From Malurus cyaneus samueli (Eukaryota; Chordata; Aves; Passeriformes; Maluridae), in contig CM019237.1 in NCBI GenBank assembly GCA_009741485.1, positions 46,670,982 to 46,734,981 on the forward strand: 64,000 nt of DNA, read 5' to 3'. The notes under the pieces are model-generated. The model was not told the DNA's origin, made no database searches, and saw only the letters and a program-made list of their open reading frames with translations. A program made the translations under genes and the position numbers. Below, one piece after another: positions 12,635-27,100 of the stretch; position 1 is the stretch's first letter; every line of letters starts with the position of its first letter.

Positions 12635-15600
12635 AACAAATCTTGTGAGCTTTGTCCAAACTTTGATGACTATTTATATCCATAAATATATGCAACATTA
12701 AGTGCATTTAATCAATCACCTTTGTATACAAAATTGCCTTTCATATAGAAGGATTGACCCTGGATTCCATGCACTTTTTTTTCTGGATTCTTCCATCAAG
12801 GTCATGTTTTTCAACTTTTGAGAAAAAGAAAGTGAAGTGGGAAGAAAAGACAAAAAAAACAAAACAAAGCAAATCAGAAAATATGAGCATGTTTTAGGAT
12901 TTATATTCTCAAGTGCCTTCTAAGTGAAAATGTGGTAAAATTGTTTTACTACTTTTATTATCTCTTGCATGCTTTGAGTTAGTGTTGGTACTTGCTTCAA
13001 ACTAGTTTAAAGCAAAACATTTCTTGTGATTTACCTACTTTTGAATTTGCCTTCCATCAGACTTTCAATTTAATTTGATTTTGATTTTCTTTACTAGAAA
13101 GAGGGACACTTGCAAAGGTTAATATAAGCAGCTCATTTTTTTATGTGTCCTGTACTATTACCTTATCTTCAATAATTGAGGGAAGTATAATGCTACACCA
13201 ACAGAGAACTTCCTAATGCATATTTCTGAACGTAAAATTTCTCTTTTATTTCTAGCAAATGAATGATGAAAAATTCAGAAAGAAATTGATGCTGGAATTG
13301 ATATTTAAGAAATAGAATAATTGAAGAAAAATAGTCTTTGTCATGGCAACTTACAAACTGATGGTTACATGAGGGCAAAATATTACACAATGCTTTTATG
13401 AAATGTGCTCTTCCTCTTATGTAATCTAGATAATTTTAGCACCACTGTGAATTCTCCTAAGCCATTTTTATCTATAGTTATACTAAAAGTTTTCCACTGG
13501 CCTTTAAAAAATACAGTAGCTGCAAATTTTTTTGCAATCTTCTTTTAAGAAATGAGAGATTCTTTTACTAATGATGAACTCTTTGGCATCTACACTAAAA
13601 TTATAGGGCTTATTTGTTTTTTATTTTATTTTTATTCTAATTGCTTTTAAGTAATTTGTATTCTTAGGGGTTTTTGGTTGGTATTCATAGGCAGGGGGAT
13701 TTTTTTTTCACTAGATTATCTTTTCCTTCTGTTTTTGTCCTGCTTACCATAAGGAAATATCATTTATTTATTTTCTCACCGGTACACATATTCTCTACCA
13801 ATATGTTTCTTTTCATTCAGCATCTTAGCATATTGGTAATTTGGCTCTGTACCTACTGTTAACTTATTACTTCTATTGCCTCTGAATAATTTTGTTGATG
13901 TTTACTGGCAGCTTATTAAACTGAGAAGAATATACAATATCAGCCTGTTGCTTAAAACTGAACTTAACTATTTTGTTATTTATTACATTGATCTCCATTG
14001 CTGATACGGAAAGAAAAATATACATAGTAAAATCTTATGTACAGTAAATAAAACTGTACACATTTTAACATGTTTAATAAATTCAGTTTATCACCACTAA
14101 AAACCTCTCAGAATGTTTAGAGATTATTATAGAAGTAGCCTGTCTCCTATTACTCTGTGATTGTAAAGATGCATTTGTTTAAATGGGAAGTTTACTTTAG
14201 CCATCTTATCTTTCTCTTCTGTACGCCCTGAGCACCTTTACTCACAGCAAATATTTGGACTAATAAAAGAGCATTTATTTTTGATTTAATTAATCACACA
14301 TTTTATTCATTTCCCAGGTCTATCCAATATCCTTCAATCTGAAATTATTTAGGAGTAGGCAATACAAATCTGCTTCTTCTCTTTATGCTTTGAAGTTTTC
14401 ATTTAGAGTGAAACATGAAAAATACGCAGGTTCTGTGTGAATGAGAGATTTTGGGCCCTCAGTAAAATATGATACTGTATAGTTCAGTGTGTTTCATGTA
14501 AACAGTAGTTTAATAATTGTAAATACCTTAAAATCTTGACCCCTTCTGCTTATCCAACTTTCATCTATCCCTATTTGCCTTTCCCATCTGATCTAATAAT
14601 GATGGCAATTTCCACTGAATATCTCTGTAGTTCTCCTGCAAAAAGCTGTGCCCTTTTCGCTCTCACTATATATGTAGGATATTGCGTGAATCAATTTGTA
14701 AAGCTACCATTCTGTCTTTCAGACTCTGTCTGAAATCCATATCAGAACTATAGTAAACCACCTATGAATAAGGGCTAGGCAAGTGACCTAATTACAAGCT
14801 TTTGCATATTGACATGATTAGAAGAATATCTCTAATTATTAAAACCCTTGATGCCTCTCTGTGAGCTTGCAAATTGTACTCCAGGTTGACTTGGGTATTC
14901 TGGTGTGCCTATTGACAATGTTCTTCTGTCCCCGCTTGGTTTATGTGTCCAGCTGTGACATTGTACCTGCATTTAGCAGTAAGCAGGGGCAGGGGCTGTT
15001 TTATTACATGCTTAGCACAATTTGTGCTCTAGTTCACTGTATTTCATATACAGAAAATTTTTGCCAGGAAATCAATATATTATCCATTGATGCAAACTCA
15101 AGCAGACTTTAGCTCACTCTGTTCATGAAAAATTGCCAGCAGTTTTTGTATTAAGTATCACTGGGAAAGGCTTTCCAAATATAACGGTAGTGTTCACTTT
15201 GCCAGGAAAATATGATCCAAGGCTTCAGGAAGTAAATCTGAGAATATTGTCTATAAATTTTAAGCTCACTTCCTGTAGTATAGACAAGAAGAATATATTA
15301 GTGCACAGGTATGCCGTTATAAGTGAAAAACATCTACCACAAAAGTTCCAGCACATCTTACATAACGTATAGAGATTATTTGCGACATATTTTTCAATCC
15401 TCACCATTTATGTAAATCCTCTATTACACAAGAAAAAAAAATTGTGAACATCTGCCTTCAAGTAGTAAGCTACATGTACATTTACCTAGAGAGATACATC
15501 TATTCAGCCAGTTTGAATTTCTCTTGGCCCTCTTCATCCTGAGGTTCAACACTTCCTCTAAGTTAAAACAGAATTTGGTAACTGAACTGTCTGGCAGCAA

Positions 15601-16720
15601 GGACATTTCCACCTTCTGGATAGTTTTTGGGTCGAGGGGTCTGATTCACTTTTTAGTTATGAAAATCCTGCCTAGGGCTTTTAAGATTTGTGTCAGCATT
15701 CATCTCCATGACATCTTATGCAGGATTACACATCTGCATCTTACAAGTGTGCTTTCAGTCTCCATATTCTCGGATTGATTTTAGTTCAGTTTCATGGTAA
15801 TATTTCCCCTCTCGTTCAGAAAATCACCTTTATAGTGTACAGATCCTTACACTGTTTATATGGTACGTCTTGTAAATTCCTCCTTTGAACAAACTGTTCA
15901 TAATATGTATCTCATTTCTGGGGTATTACATTCATTTGTATTATCTGACAGGTCAGAGTTGTAAAGCATAGATTGTCCTAGAATGCAGGACAATGTGGAA
16001 TGTCTGCAAAGCATTTTAGGATCATGTTCTGATATGACAGGAAATATCATGGTAGAATAGAATAAGAAACAAGTGTATCAGGAAAAAGAATGGCATGTAC
16101 TTTTGGATTCCCCTCCAATTTTTCTATGAATTACATATGTAAAAGTAGCTTAAGTTCCTGTACTCCCTTTATGCATAGCAGAACTGTCTTCCGGCTCTGA
16201 AGTTGCCCCCAAAAGACTTGTTTGCCTTACACATCTACAGGAAGTTTCTCTTCTCATGTTAGTTTTCATTCAATTTCTTTCAAGATGTGTCCTTTCATCA
16301 AGGAAAATATTGCTGTTCCTCCAGTGGAGAATTTAGATCAACAGAAAGGACTGCTGCCTCTGCCAATTATTGTATCAGGATCTTTTCCACCCTTAACTGA
16401 GTAATCTGAGGATAGATCCTTTTCCTTGTCCTTGAAGCTGTTGATTGAATATACCAGAACACTGATCTTTCTCAGTCTCAGATTATGGTACAGCAATGGA
16501 TTTTAGAAAGTAGTTGTCACTAAAGTAGTCAATTTTTTTCTATTTAACAAGGTTCCTTAGTAGTACAGAATAATCTCTGTAATTTTAGGTAAGGTATTAC
16601 TGGTTTCCATCTCTGCAGTTGGATCGCATAGAAATAAAACTTCGCGCTCTCACTTCCTCTAACAATTGAACCTCGGTGGATTTCATTGTTGATGTACACA
16701 TCACTAATTCTTATCCCTGA

Positions 16721-17175
16721 CAGAATCAGAGCCTGTTTGAGCCTGGAAGGGAACTCTGGAGGTCATCTGGTCCAACTCCTCCTTTTCAAGTAGAATCCCA
16801 TAGAATAAGTAGCCCAGGACCATGTCCAAACAACTTTCGAATATCTTCACGGACTGAGACCCTACAACTTTCCTGGACAGCTTGTACCAGGGCTCAGTTG
16901 CCTGCCAAGAAAAAAAAAGAAAAAAAAAGAGTGAAAAAAATGTCTTATGTTCAAACAGAACCTACTGTGTTACAATTTTGCCCCATTATCTCTTCTATTG
17001 CTGAACATGACCAAGCCTGGCTCTAAATAATTTTGATGTCTCTGTCTAGTAGTTCCATCTCCATCTTGTGCTAGGGAGCCCAGAACTGAACAGAGCAAGT
17101 GTGAATCCACCAGTAGTGAACAGAAGGTCACCTCCTCTGACTTGCTGTCAACACTCCTCAATGACAGAGGACTCT
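16721..17175 (-). mobile_element. degraded, 5'-truncated CR1 LINE fragment
   Basis: Plus-strand text such as CTGGAAGGGAACTCTGGAGG, TCATCTGGTCCAACTCC, CTAGGGAGCCCAGAACTG and the following TCACCTCCTCTGACTTGCTG matches the reverse complement of the bird CR1 3' region. The element therefore lies on the minus strand with its 3' end at the left. An A-rich expansion (16904-16942) interrupts the match, and several segments are missing relative to a typical CR1. It is old and non-functional, inserted in the intron opposite to ANKS1B transcription. Confidence 0.85.
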
Positions 17176-17933
17176 TGTTTTAATATTACCAGGTCCACCC
17201 AATAATCTTGAGGTTTATTCATGCCAGGAAGTCATCAATCCAAAGGAAATGCCATATGACACGAGGAGGATAATAGGCTTTTTTTCAAGATTGCTGATGT
17301 CAAGCCTCTTTCAGTAATCAGAGCTATAGCTATCAGTGACTTTTCTGAGAAGTCTTTTCATTCCCAGAAATTTCTGAGCTGCACATTAATCTCTGCGTGT
17401 ATCTTTGTGGTTGCACTGTCATTGCACAGTCATCTCATGTTGAAGCCAATTGCACTCACTGGAAATATTGAACATATTTCCTCTAGATCCTGGGTAAAGG
17501 ATTGGGAAACCATCTCTAAGTAAATGGGAATATTTAGTCTCCTTGTTCCAAATAAACATCTGAATGTTGAACTGGATTGCTTCTGAAAATGGCAAGATTA
17601 GAAATTGTTTTGAGATATGTGTTTGATATGTTTATTCTCTTAGTGACTTCCTTCTCCTCTCTGTTACCCTGTTAGTATAAATGGTGTGCAGGACGTAGAT
17701 GTTATTGGGCACATTTTACTTTATATCTCCATGTACTAACTCTCTCCCCTATTATGGGCAGAGGGAAGACCTTTCAGGCTTCATTGGTAGGACATCTGTA
17801 CACAGTGTGCTCACATCCTTTCTCAGAATCTCTGATTATTTCTCAATATCCTATCATTGCATTGCTGTAACTCTGATGCATTCTGACACAACTAATTCAT
17901 AATGAATTACTATTTTATTTCAGAATTGGATTT

Positions 17934-17955
17934 TGTGTGTGTATGTGTGTGTGTA
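17934..17955. repeat. short TG dinucleotide repeat
   Basis: Roughly eleven TG units with one TA interruption. This is an ordinary intronic microsatellite. Confidence 0.85.
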
Positions 17956-18309
17956 TCTTTAAGGTCTTTCTACCATAGCCAGTGCGACTGGATAAAGTAC
18001 AGAAAAAAACATATTCAAGCAGCAAAACCTTTAACATTTGCCACAAATAAATCTCAAAATCTAATTTACTATCACAAAAAAGGAGGTAAGCCAGATATTC
18101 TGTGAGATCTAGCTAGTACTAGTGCTAATGCTGTTGGATGGAAAGTTATTCTGCTCAGATTTTTCAGTAACAACAGTATAATACTAAGAAAAATAGCTTG
18201 TTAATAGAGATAGTGTGTTTTTCAATACTGTAAATTTTATTTCAGCAAAAGCCTGCTCAGAAACAATTTTGTGTCGAAGAAATTTACAAATTCAAGTTCA
18301 CCGACATCT

Positions 18310-18560
18310 AAGGTAGATTTTAAATGACATAAGCACAGGCATCTGCAGCTGTTGGGGGTGCTTTAGGGTATCCAAGACATCTGTACGGGGCAGATGTGAG
18401 GCAGATCAAATGCGAACATCAACTGGACCATCAGCTGGAGACCAGGATATCCTGGGGCATCTCTCGCTGTATAACTGAATTGACCTTCTAAGGTGTGATC
18501 CAGTTTCACATTAAAACATCTAATTGCAGACATCCAAATGTAAACTGTCTTGGCTCCTCT
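18310..18560. repeat. possible degenerate interspersed repeat, family unknown
   Basis: A locally more GC-rich stretch with repeated use of GACATC, GGTATCC and GGGGCATC-type words, similar in texture to 3480-3780. No terminal repeats, poly(A) tail or coding frame could be recognised, so this rests only on composition and style. Confidence 0.2.
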
Positions 18561-18893
18561 GAAGAGCTGCGTCCCATTAATGGTATTGACTAGATTCTCA
18601 TGGCCTATAATAGAAGTCTAGAAATTTTACACAAACACAGGCTTGTTAACAGGGAGCTGTATTACATTCCTACTATATTTTCCAATACAGTTATAAATTT
18701 TATAGTAGAACTGACAGTATTTTTGGTTTTGTCTTAAATAATAATAAATAATGGTTATATTTATTCTTGCCCATTCAGTGTTTTTTATATATGTAGGTAA
18801 AGTAGAGGGGAAAAAAGAATTACTTATTTTCCAAGTCTATTCTTTACAGAAAGATTAATTGGTATTTTAAATGTCACAATATTTCTTTTCTAG

Positions 18894-18969
18894 ACAGAAA
18901 AAGGAAGTGCCCTACATGAAGCTGCCCTTTTTGGAAAGGTGGAGGTAGTACGCATTTTACTTGAAACAG
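18894..18969 (+). CDS. ANKS1B: ANKS1B coding exon: ankyrin repeat first half (exon C)
   Basis: A short coding exon of 76 nt, 25 codons plus one base, entering in phase 0 and leaving in phase 1. It encodes TEKGSALHEAALFGKVEVV followed by RILLET, an ankyrin helix pair that follows the SCQ end of exon B and matches the ANKS1B family wording closely. Acceptor TTTTCTAG, donor CAG|GTAAAT. The split glycine codon is completed by the first two bases of exon D. Because its length is not a multiple of three, skipping this exon alone would shift the frame. Confidence 0.95.
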
Positions 18970-21085
18970 GTAAATCTGATTCACCAGAAACACTGAACAA
19001 ATATCCTTAATTTTCCTAATTGGGTATATGCCTCCTTAAATTTTGTTTATACAAATGACTTTTGTCTTCATCAGCCTTTATAAATCTAATTACATGTACT
19101 TCTCATTACAACAGTGTTCTTTTAGCATAAAAAAATTGCTATACACAGAGAACAAAGGTGATGTTTGCACTAATACTCAGAAATTCCATATATGACTCAG
19201 TGCATGCCAGTACTCTGAGAATAAATGTATTATAAGAGCAAAATGTCTACATAAAATTTTGTTATTCACTCTGAAAGGCAGCCAAGAATAATCTTTGATG
19301 TAGAGACCAGAAGATTTCATGTTCATATTTATTTCCTTCTCTTAGCTATTCCTAGCAAACACACCATTCTTGTTCCTTCATTTCCTGGATAAACTGAGTA
19401 CCTTTGAAGAAAGAGGAAGGCACTGTGTCTCTGAGAATTGCACTTGTCCTGAAAGAAAAGAAGAATAGGGTTATAAAGTCCAAACAAACCCATCTACTAC
19501 ATAATTTTCAGAACTGTTGTAGGTAAATTACTGATCTTGACAACCATCTCCTTAGATAAATGGGAAGACCAATGTGAATGAAAATACTTAGTTTCTTGCA
19601 GATGTGTGATCTTCCATTATACTGAGCAATCTCATTGGTCTTTATTTTAAGTTCTTGTGGTATTATGTACATATTGCAAAATAAGGTATATCCTAATCAC
19701 AGCTCTTCATCTGAATCTCAACTAGAATATCCCTGATCTGAGACTGTTTTCATTGAAAAAAACCTTCCAAGTTGCTTTTCTGTTTGGCTAAAAAAGAGGG
19801 AAGCTGAAAAGGATCTTCACCTGCCCTCAAAGAGACAGGGCCTTTTTATTTCCTGAAAAAGGAAGGACTGGAGAACATCAGAAAATCCTTTAAACCACAG
19901 GAAAACCCCACATTTTTCGGATTAATATGTTACAGCCTCTACCAGCATCCAATTGTCAAAACAGTGGAGTGGAGACTTAACTGTGAACTCCTTCAACCTC
20001 AAGTGCTCTGCACTTCTGCAACATTCCCCACCTTCTACCTTTTGTACCTAACAATCCCTTTTTCTCTAGTTCTGCTTCAAAAAGACTCAGAAAATGTTAT
20101 AAGTAGCTGTTACAAAGGAAAAATATGACTCGGTGTGTCTGGCCTCTGAATCAGCTGCCACTGCTAAATAGCCCAGAAATATTTTGGGTTTGTTTTCAGT
20201 GAGAAAATTTTTGTTTCTCACCAAACAAATTATGAAACTGTAGGGTTAGGAAATTACTGTAATTGCAGCCTTTTCTGTTGAATGATTTCAAAATGTCCTT
20301 ATAAATCCGGCTTCTTCTGATTTTCTCTTTTCAGTGTCCTGAGAAGAATTTCACTAGTTTGTTAGATTTCATACCTTTACTTTTCATGAAAGTATCTCTA
20401 AACTGAAAAACAACTTGAGCATTCTACCATAAGGCAAACATTTCCAAGGAAGCCCCTACAAGACAAAGGTAGAGAGTCATGCAGTAGCACATACAACAGG
20501 TTCTGATTAAGGTCAAGCTTCAAACTTAATTCACAGTTTGAGCCAAACCATTACTTTATTAGCAATATGGACAGTCTGTGAGGAAATGCTGTGGCTATTC
20601 ATAGTGCCTGTTCACTAGAAATGGGTATTTCAGGGCATGAATTTTGAAAATGTTGCCATGAAGTACAACTTTATTAACATAAACCCGTTTTCAGTCTTGC
20701 TACCAAAACACATACTGGTGCTAGAAAGTCCCCAATTAATTAAAGCAGTTTGGAGAGAAATGAAGGAAAAACATTCAGAGAATTTCTTGATTTTTTTAAA
20801 TATCCTTTTCAGGATGGCTGTTCCTTAGAAATAATCTATTAAAACTGTCCCAAATTTGGTTACTTTATATCTCTGTAATATATGGAAAAATAAAAATCAT
20901 CCATGTCAGTATGTGAATTTTAGGCTACTCAAGCTTTAAACAGAAATATATCCAGTATTTCAACTGTAATATTGTTGTAAAACCAGTGGCTTTCAATTTA
21001 TCAGATATTTGAGTTTGATACACTGCATTTATAATCTGAAGAATTTAGGATTAAATATTCCACCACAGATCCATTTCTTTTTCAG
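18970..21085 (+). other. ANKS1B: ANKS1B intron between exons C and D
   Basis: About 2.1 kb of AT-rich intron ending in a CTTTTTCAG acceptor. I see no recognisable repeat, RNA gene or coding frame. The open frame at 20637-20828 has the composition expected by chance. Confidence 0.8.
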
Positions 21086-21187
21086 GAATTGATACCAACA
21101 TAAAGGACAGTTTGGGTAGAACAGTTTTGGATATACTTAAAGAGCATCCATCTCAGCAGTCGCTCCAAATTGCAGCTCTACTTCAAG
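21086..21187 (+). CDS. ANKS1B: ANKS1B coding exon: last ankyrin repeat (exon D)
   Basis: 102 nt, phase 1 at both ends. With the G carried over from exon C it encodes GIDTNIKDSLGRTVLDILKE, then HPSQQSLQIAALLQ. This is the degenerate C-terminal ankyrin unit of the array, with SLGRTVLDIL in place of the usual TPLHLAA core, as in other ANKS1 proteins. The acceptor is TTTTTCAG and the donor is AAG|GTAAGC, close to consensus. The length and symmetric phase mean it could be skipped without a frameshift, though that would remove the cap of the ankyrin stack. Confidence 0.95.
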
Positions 21188-24100
21188 GTAAGCCGCATTC
21201 AAGTATACATTTGTCAGAGACAACAGAGAAATATTAGGGTATATAGTATTTTCTACTCTTAAAATGTTATAGAAAGGAGAGGTCCTTTGATTTAAAAAGA
21301 CAAAAGCCTTGTTTGCTAGTTGAACAAAAATTAGTTGTCCAATATCTGAATTTTAGAGTAAACTCTTTTATGTGGGCCATTGACATTAGCATGGTGTGTC
21401 ACAGTTAGTCTTTGTACATTCTTCATTACACCATAAAGTACCATAATATTTCAATAGCAGTTCCATTAAATTGTAATGATAACCTACAATTGAAATGCTT
21501 GATTTGCTCATAAAGAGCAACTAAATGACTGAAAGATGCTAACAACTTTTCAAACCATTTCATTGTATTTTTCTTATTTTCCTTACATTAAAAAAAAAAA
21601 CCAAACCAAAACAAAAAAACAGCCAGACAGCATTTCTTGTTATTATAGGAGAAATAATAAAAAATTTTCATACATTTGTTCTCCTTCCCCATCTTACTCT
21701 CATCGTGTAAGATCGATGGAAGTCCATTGTTTACTTCAGTCTTTAGAAGATGGCAGTAAAGTGATGAAGCATGAACTAGAACATAACTCAGTGTTAAACA
21801 TAATTACTTCTCTTCTATGGAATTTGTTCCCTGTATTTTTCAGATTAGCCTTTCATTAAATGTATTTGACAGAGAAGGTCCCTGCAGGTATCAGTGCTGC
21901 TTCTCCATCTGTATTGATTATTCACACCTTTAAATAAGCCATTTTAATCAGTTCAGTGTTGGTTCTACAGAGGAACTAGCTCATGCTTCAGGCTCCCACA
22001 TAACTCTGTTTTATAACAACATTTCCTAGAGAAAATGATGTCATGTGGCCACACTGTGTTGTTTCTTTTCTGAATAACTTCCAGTCATGTTGACAAGCAT
22101 CAGTAAAGTTTTCCAGTAAGATGACGAACTGAAGATACAAAACTCATACAATGAAAATTTCGCAGGTTGTGGGAGAGGTATTTCTGTAAGGAGCAGATTC
22201 ATGTTATAGCTATACCAGTTAATAGCTTGCCTTGAGGTCTCCCTTTCTCCCTTCTTCCTATTTTCCTTTGCCTTTTCCCTCACTTCCCCGCTTCCTCCTC
22301 CCCTACTTCCGCCTACACAGTTCACTTACATATTCCCCATTTACATGAGACATCAAAGTGACTTGATTCAGTTTATGAACCAGTAGAATATAATATGTTT
22401 AAAATAATAAGAAATAATATTCAAAATTTTAAAATACATGTTCTATTTTAATTAGCTTGCCTCCTGTGTAATTCAGGTCCCAGAGTTACCTCTGTCCCAG
22501 GGAACTGACAGAAATGTGCATTGAATAGTGGTGAGGAAGATATGTGTGGGGGACATAGGGCTTTCCCCTGTCAGCAGAAGGGAATTCCTAATTTGACTCT
22601 AACTCAAACTTCAACCTTTATGTCTTCACTGAGCCGCAGCATGAACACATTACTATGTAGAGGAAAAGAGTGTTCATGTCATATGGGAACTCCTTCAGTG
22701 GCAGCAAGAGGGTCACTCAGAGCTCTCACTCTCTTAGATATCCAAATCAACCATCATTCAGGTATTAATCTAAGATTCATCATGAAGTCCCATCACTAAC
22801 TAAACTAATTTTAATTTTAGTATCTCTTTATTGGAGATAATAAGGAATTTCCATTTATTCCTTAGTGTGGTAAACTTGCAGTCTAAACCCCATGTATGAA
22901 CATTTTTTTTCAAAGTACCCTTGCTCTGTGAATAAAAAAGCATCCAAACCCTTCTCAAGAGTTTCTCATGTTGATGGATCAGTACCTACCCTCAATCTTT
23001 ACCACACACAGAAAAAGAAATACATTAATTTCAAGGCTTTTTGCTCCTGTGGCATGAAATATTTTTCAAATACGTGTCTTAAAGTATAAATATGACTGCT
23101 TAGTAGTTTGAGCTCCTATTAGTATGATGAAACTGTCTTGTAAGGAGCAGCTGTTTATTTTTGCTCTCAGTGTTATAATCAGATGCAATGTGCAAGGTTG
23201 GAAAATGGTTACAAGGATGCCAATCTGACTCTTAAGACAACCTGAGGAGCTCCTTCAGAACTCCCTTGTGGAAACTACTTAGATTCTTTTTCATCAGCAA
23301 GATGTTCACTGAAGCTTTACCCATCAAAGTTTGAACTATGAGCTGAAGTTGAAAAATAAAATCAGGAGTGGCAGGATTCAGTACTAGCACTACTGATGAT
23401 ATGGTTGACTTACCCTCCTCTAAAAGACAGTTGAGTATACTCTTTGCTAAAATGTTGAGTATTTATCCTATTGTAGCTGAAAAATCAGTGAAGCACCGGC
23501 ATTTTGGGAATCCTAAATGTACTGTAATTGAGCTTGACTTCAGTGTGTAATGAATTTCATGCAAAGAAAGGGCAATTACTAAGAAAGATTTAGTGGCTTC
23601 TAAATATATTCCTGTTAAGGCTGCTGACCTCAGATGGGTGTCCTGAGGAGCTTACATGTTTCCTTCATGTAGACTTATGGAAAAAAAACCTCAGATTAAT
23701 GGTGTCAGACGATTATTGGGAGATTTTGTCTATTTTTTGCTAATTTTGTGCCTTATGCAGCCATAGTGGCATTAAATTTGTTCTTTCACCTTGTTGCCAG
23801 GATAGAACAAGATTTTATCACCAAGCATTCTCATTAATTTTTACTGGTTTTCCTTTGCACTGTTATGAGTGCCACTTTATAGTATTAACATAGCATAATA
23901 CTTGTCCCTGCCATGAAACATTAGCTTTCAAAATATGAAACACAGGCTGAAAGGTGTATTTGAACGGGCTGGCAGAAATGGACAAGGAAATAATGTGACT
24001 GGTACTACTGGTATCACACCCTTATATACAGAGGGATAACAGAGTTGTAAGGAATGTTTAGAAAGAAAATGAGTTGGCTCTGAGGATATTTATATAAAGC

Positions 24101-27100
24101 TTATTTGAAGGAGATAAAAGTAATTGATATGTTTAGAAGCAGTTCACTGAGGCAATAATGCTAAATCCACTGAGCTGATACTAAAACCAACAGGGCTGGT
24201 AACCACCTGTGAATAAATACTCTCCCAGAATTTAAGAATTGTGGATAGAAATAATTCTTCCTCTTTAAAGAATATTTAGAAAACTACTTTTTACAGATTG
24301 TAGGTTTAAAGAAACAAGGCCTTTTGCCTGTGAGGTTTTAGAAGTGATCCTAGTGGTTTGTGTTTACATGTTTTCTCACTATTCTGAGGAAATAGCAAGA
24401 GAAGTTTGTGCAAATATATTTATTTTGTGTTCAGAAAGTTAGACGTTGGCACATTATCTGATAGAAGGAAAATAAAGTAAAAGATCACTTTAAAGAGCAA
24501 CATAAAAAAGGCTGAGTAAGCTATTCAACATCTTGAATAGTTTTTTACTGCCTATTAATTATAGTTACAATTAATAGAAATGACAATTCAAGTTTTAATT
24601 CTATGTCTTTTGTACATGTCACACCATTTTCTGTGTCTTCATCAGGTCTGAGTAGCACTGAACTCACTTAAAAGTAGTTATTAGGGTTTAGATTCTTACT
24701 GTAGCGAGGAAGCAATAGCTGTATACGCACTCTGTACTGGAAGAGTGGAAAATTAGGATACTGTGCCAAGCAAGGCCAGGCTGCGGGAGACGTTTCATGG
24801 GCACAGTGGAACAACAGCAGTCAGCGCTGAAGCAGTTAACATTGTTGGCATTTAGGGCTTTTATAATTAGGCATTGAAGATAAAAGGGATGTTGCCAAGG
24901 CTAGTAGGCCTAAAATTAAACCAGCCAGCTGTGTTTTAGTTTTAGCACATGGAATGTGATGCAGGTGCAAGCTGTACCGTCTTTCAACTCTTTCTCTACA
25001 GCCCACTATGCTCTCTATTAGAATCTTACTCTTTTACTATTTCTGGAAGCAGAATTCTTGTTATTATGAAACAAAGGAGATAGTAGATGATAGTAGATAA
25101 ACAGATGAAAAACGGCACAAGCCCCAGGAAGGCGCAGTAAACGCTGCTGCATAGACAGTATGGAGGGAGATGCAGTGGAAAACTGTTTCTTTTCTTCTGC
25201 TGAAGCTGCTTACGAGCCTAACATTGTACCTGTTACCAAATTATTCATAAATGGAAAATGCATAAGCAGGTGCAGAAACAGAACTGCTTTCTATTTCTCT
25301 CTGCTTAAATAGCTTTGGTGTCCTTAGCACTGTTTTTGAGGGGTTTTGAGTTTTGTTTTTTAAAAAAAATTATTTTGGGTTGTTGTTTTGTTGGCTTTTG
25401 TGTTGTTGTTTTTGTTTGGTTTTGTTTGTTTTTTGTCTGTTTTTTCTTGGTTTTTTTTGTATGTTTGTTTCTTTCTTTGCTTTTTGGTGTATTCTTGCTT
25501 TCTGTCCTGCTCTTTCTGTGGATAAGTAGGTTTTCCCTTCCCTTGAGTGCAGGAAGTCAGCCTCACTGAAAGATTGGAATAGGTTTTCAGTCAAGGATTT
25601 AATTACAGCTGTGTGGGATGAAAATAATTGAGATCTCAATCCCCCTTCATTGTCATTGTTTTTTGGGGGTTGTTTTTTTTTTTTGTTTTGTTTTGTTTTT
25701 GTTTTTGTGCTGTGGGTTTGTTTTGTTTTCCTGTTCTTTCTCTAAGCTCATGTGCAAAAGCTGTAGAGTATTAACTGTGTTCATGAATTAATTTAACTGC
25801 TGCTGTTGAGACTAAAAGTTTAGCTGCACTCTTACCTCACAGTCATACGAGTACTTCAGTGCTTGTTTCTGTTATCTTCCCTGACACATGCACAAAAACT
25901 TCTACTGATTTCAGCTTTCTCTGGGATTAAGTTAAACTTGAATCTTTTAGAAACTGTCCTCTGAAATTTAGGAGACTGAAGTGAACCAGGCTCTATCTGA
26001 GCTCGTCTATCACCTTAGCACCTCTGACAACAGCAGTTAACAGTCTGTTTTCTGCTACTGCAGCTGCAGTGAAGAGGAAGTGGGTCACAAAGCCTCAAGT
26101 GGGTTCTTTCCCATGGGAGCAAATGAGCTGTTTTGGGAGGAGCCTTTTGAGAGCTTCCAGGCTGGGGCAGGACTCAGTGGAGCTGTAGGATCCTCAGACA
26201 GGTTCTGGGAGAGTCTTAAGGAGGGCAGAGGGTTTCCAGAAGGTTGCTGCCCTTCAGAAGATGTGGAGTGAACGTGCCCCTGCAGGGACACTGGCTATGG
26301 CGGGGGGTGATTTCTATATATATTTTATTTCTCCGATCTAATTAGTTGGAGAGTCTTCTGTTTGACAAGGTGAGTGTTCAGATTTTTATTCTGATCAAAT
26401 TGGGGTTTTTTTTTTTTTGTTTTTAGAGTTTTAAAAAGCCTTTTGGTCTCCTTAGAAAATATTGTTCTAGGAAGAGCTCTATATGAATCCACCCCATGGC
26501 ATAGCTGAATTAGACATAAAAACAGAAAAAAGGAGATCATTTAAAGGAAAGTAATGATTTAAAAAAGTTGTTGAGGTTTTTTATTTTCCATTAAGATAAA
26601 AAGTTTTCTGAAGTGAATATAACCACTCCTCTAAAAGCCAATATTTATAAATAAAGGAAAAGTCTGAACCTTATCAGCTCACTGAGAAATTAGGATCTAA
26701 GAGGAGTTTAAAGTAAGTTATGCTTTTACAGTCTTTGGAAGCTCAGGAGCAGCTCTAGCTGAGCTGGGCCATGCTCTCTTCATGGTGGAGAGGTAGCTGT
26801 GTTTCTCTGCTTATGTATTTAGTCTTTCCCGTTTGTTTGGCTTTGGCCTAATTGGTGTTACAGAAACTGAGAAAGCTGGAGTTCCTGCTCTTTGAACTTG
26901 ACAGAACTTGTTCCCTTCTTCAGTTATATTCCTCATGGTTCTTATTTCCACCGCTGTATGACCACTTTTATGGTATTACTTTTTGTGCACGTGACCCTCT
27001 TTAGGTTGAGTAGGGCTTTGACAAAATCTGAGAACTAGAGAAAAGAATCCTGCTAAACAAAGTTTTTTTAACTCTTACTATTAATCCTCACTGTGCTGTA

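Larger units (their letters stand above)
11333..18893 (+). other. ANKS1B: ANKS1B intron between exons B and C
   Basis: About 7.6 kb. It holds the TTCC microsatellite at its extreme 5' end, a TguSINE1-like SINE at 12498-12634, a degraded minus-strand CR1 at 16721-17175, a short TG repeat at 17934-17955, and a possible old repeat at 18310-18560. It ends in a TTTTCTAG acceptor. The remaining sequence is plain AT-rich intron with no coding frame or RNA gene that I can recognise. Confidence 0.8.
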
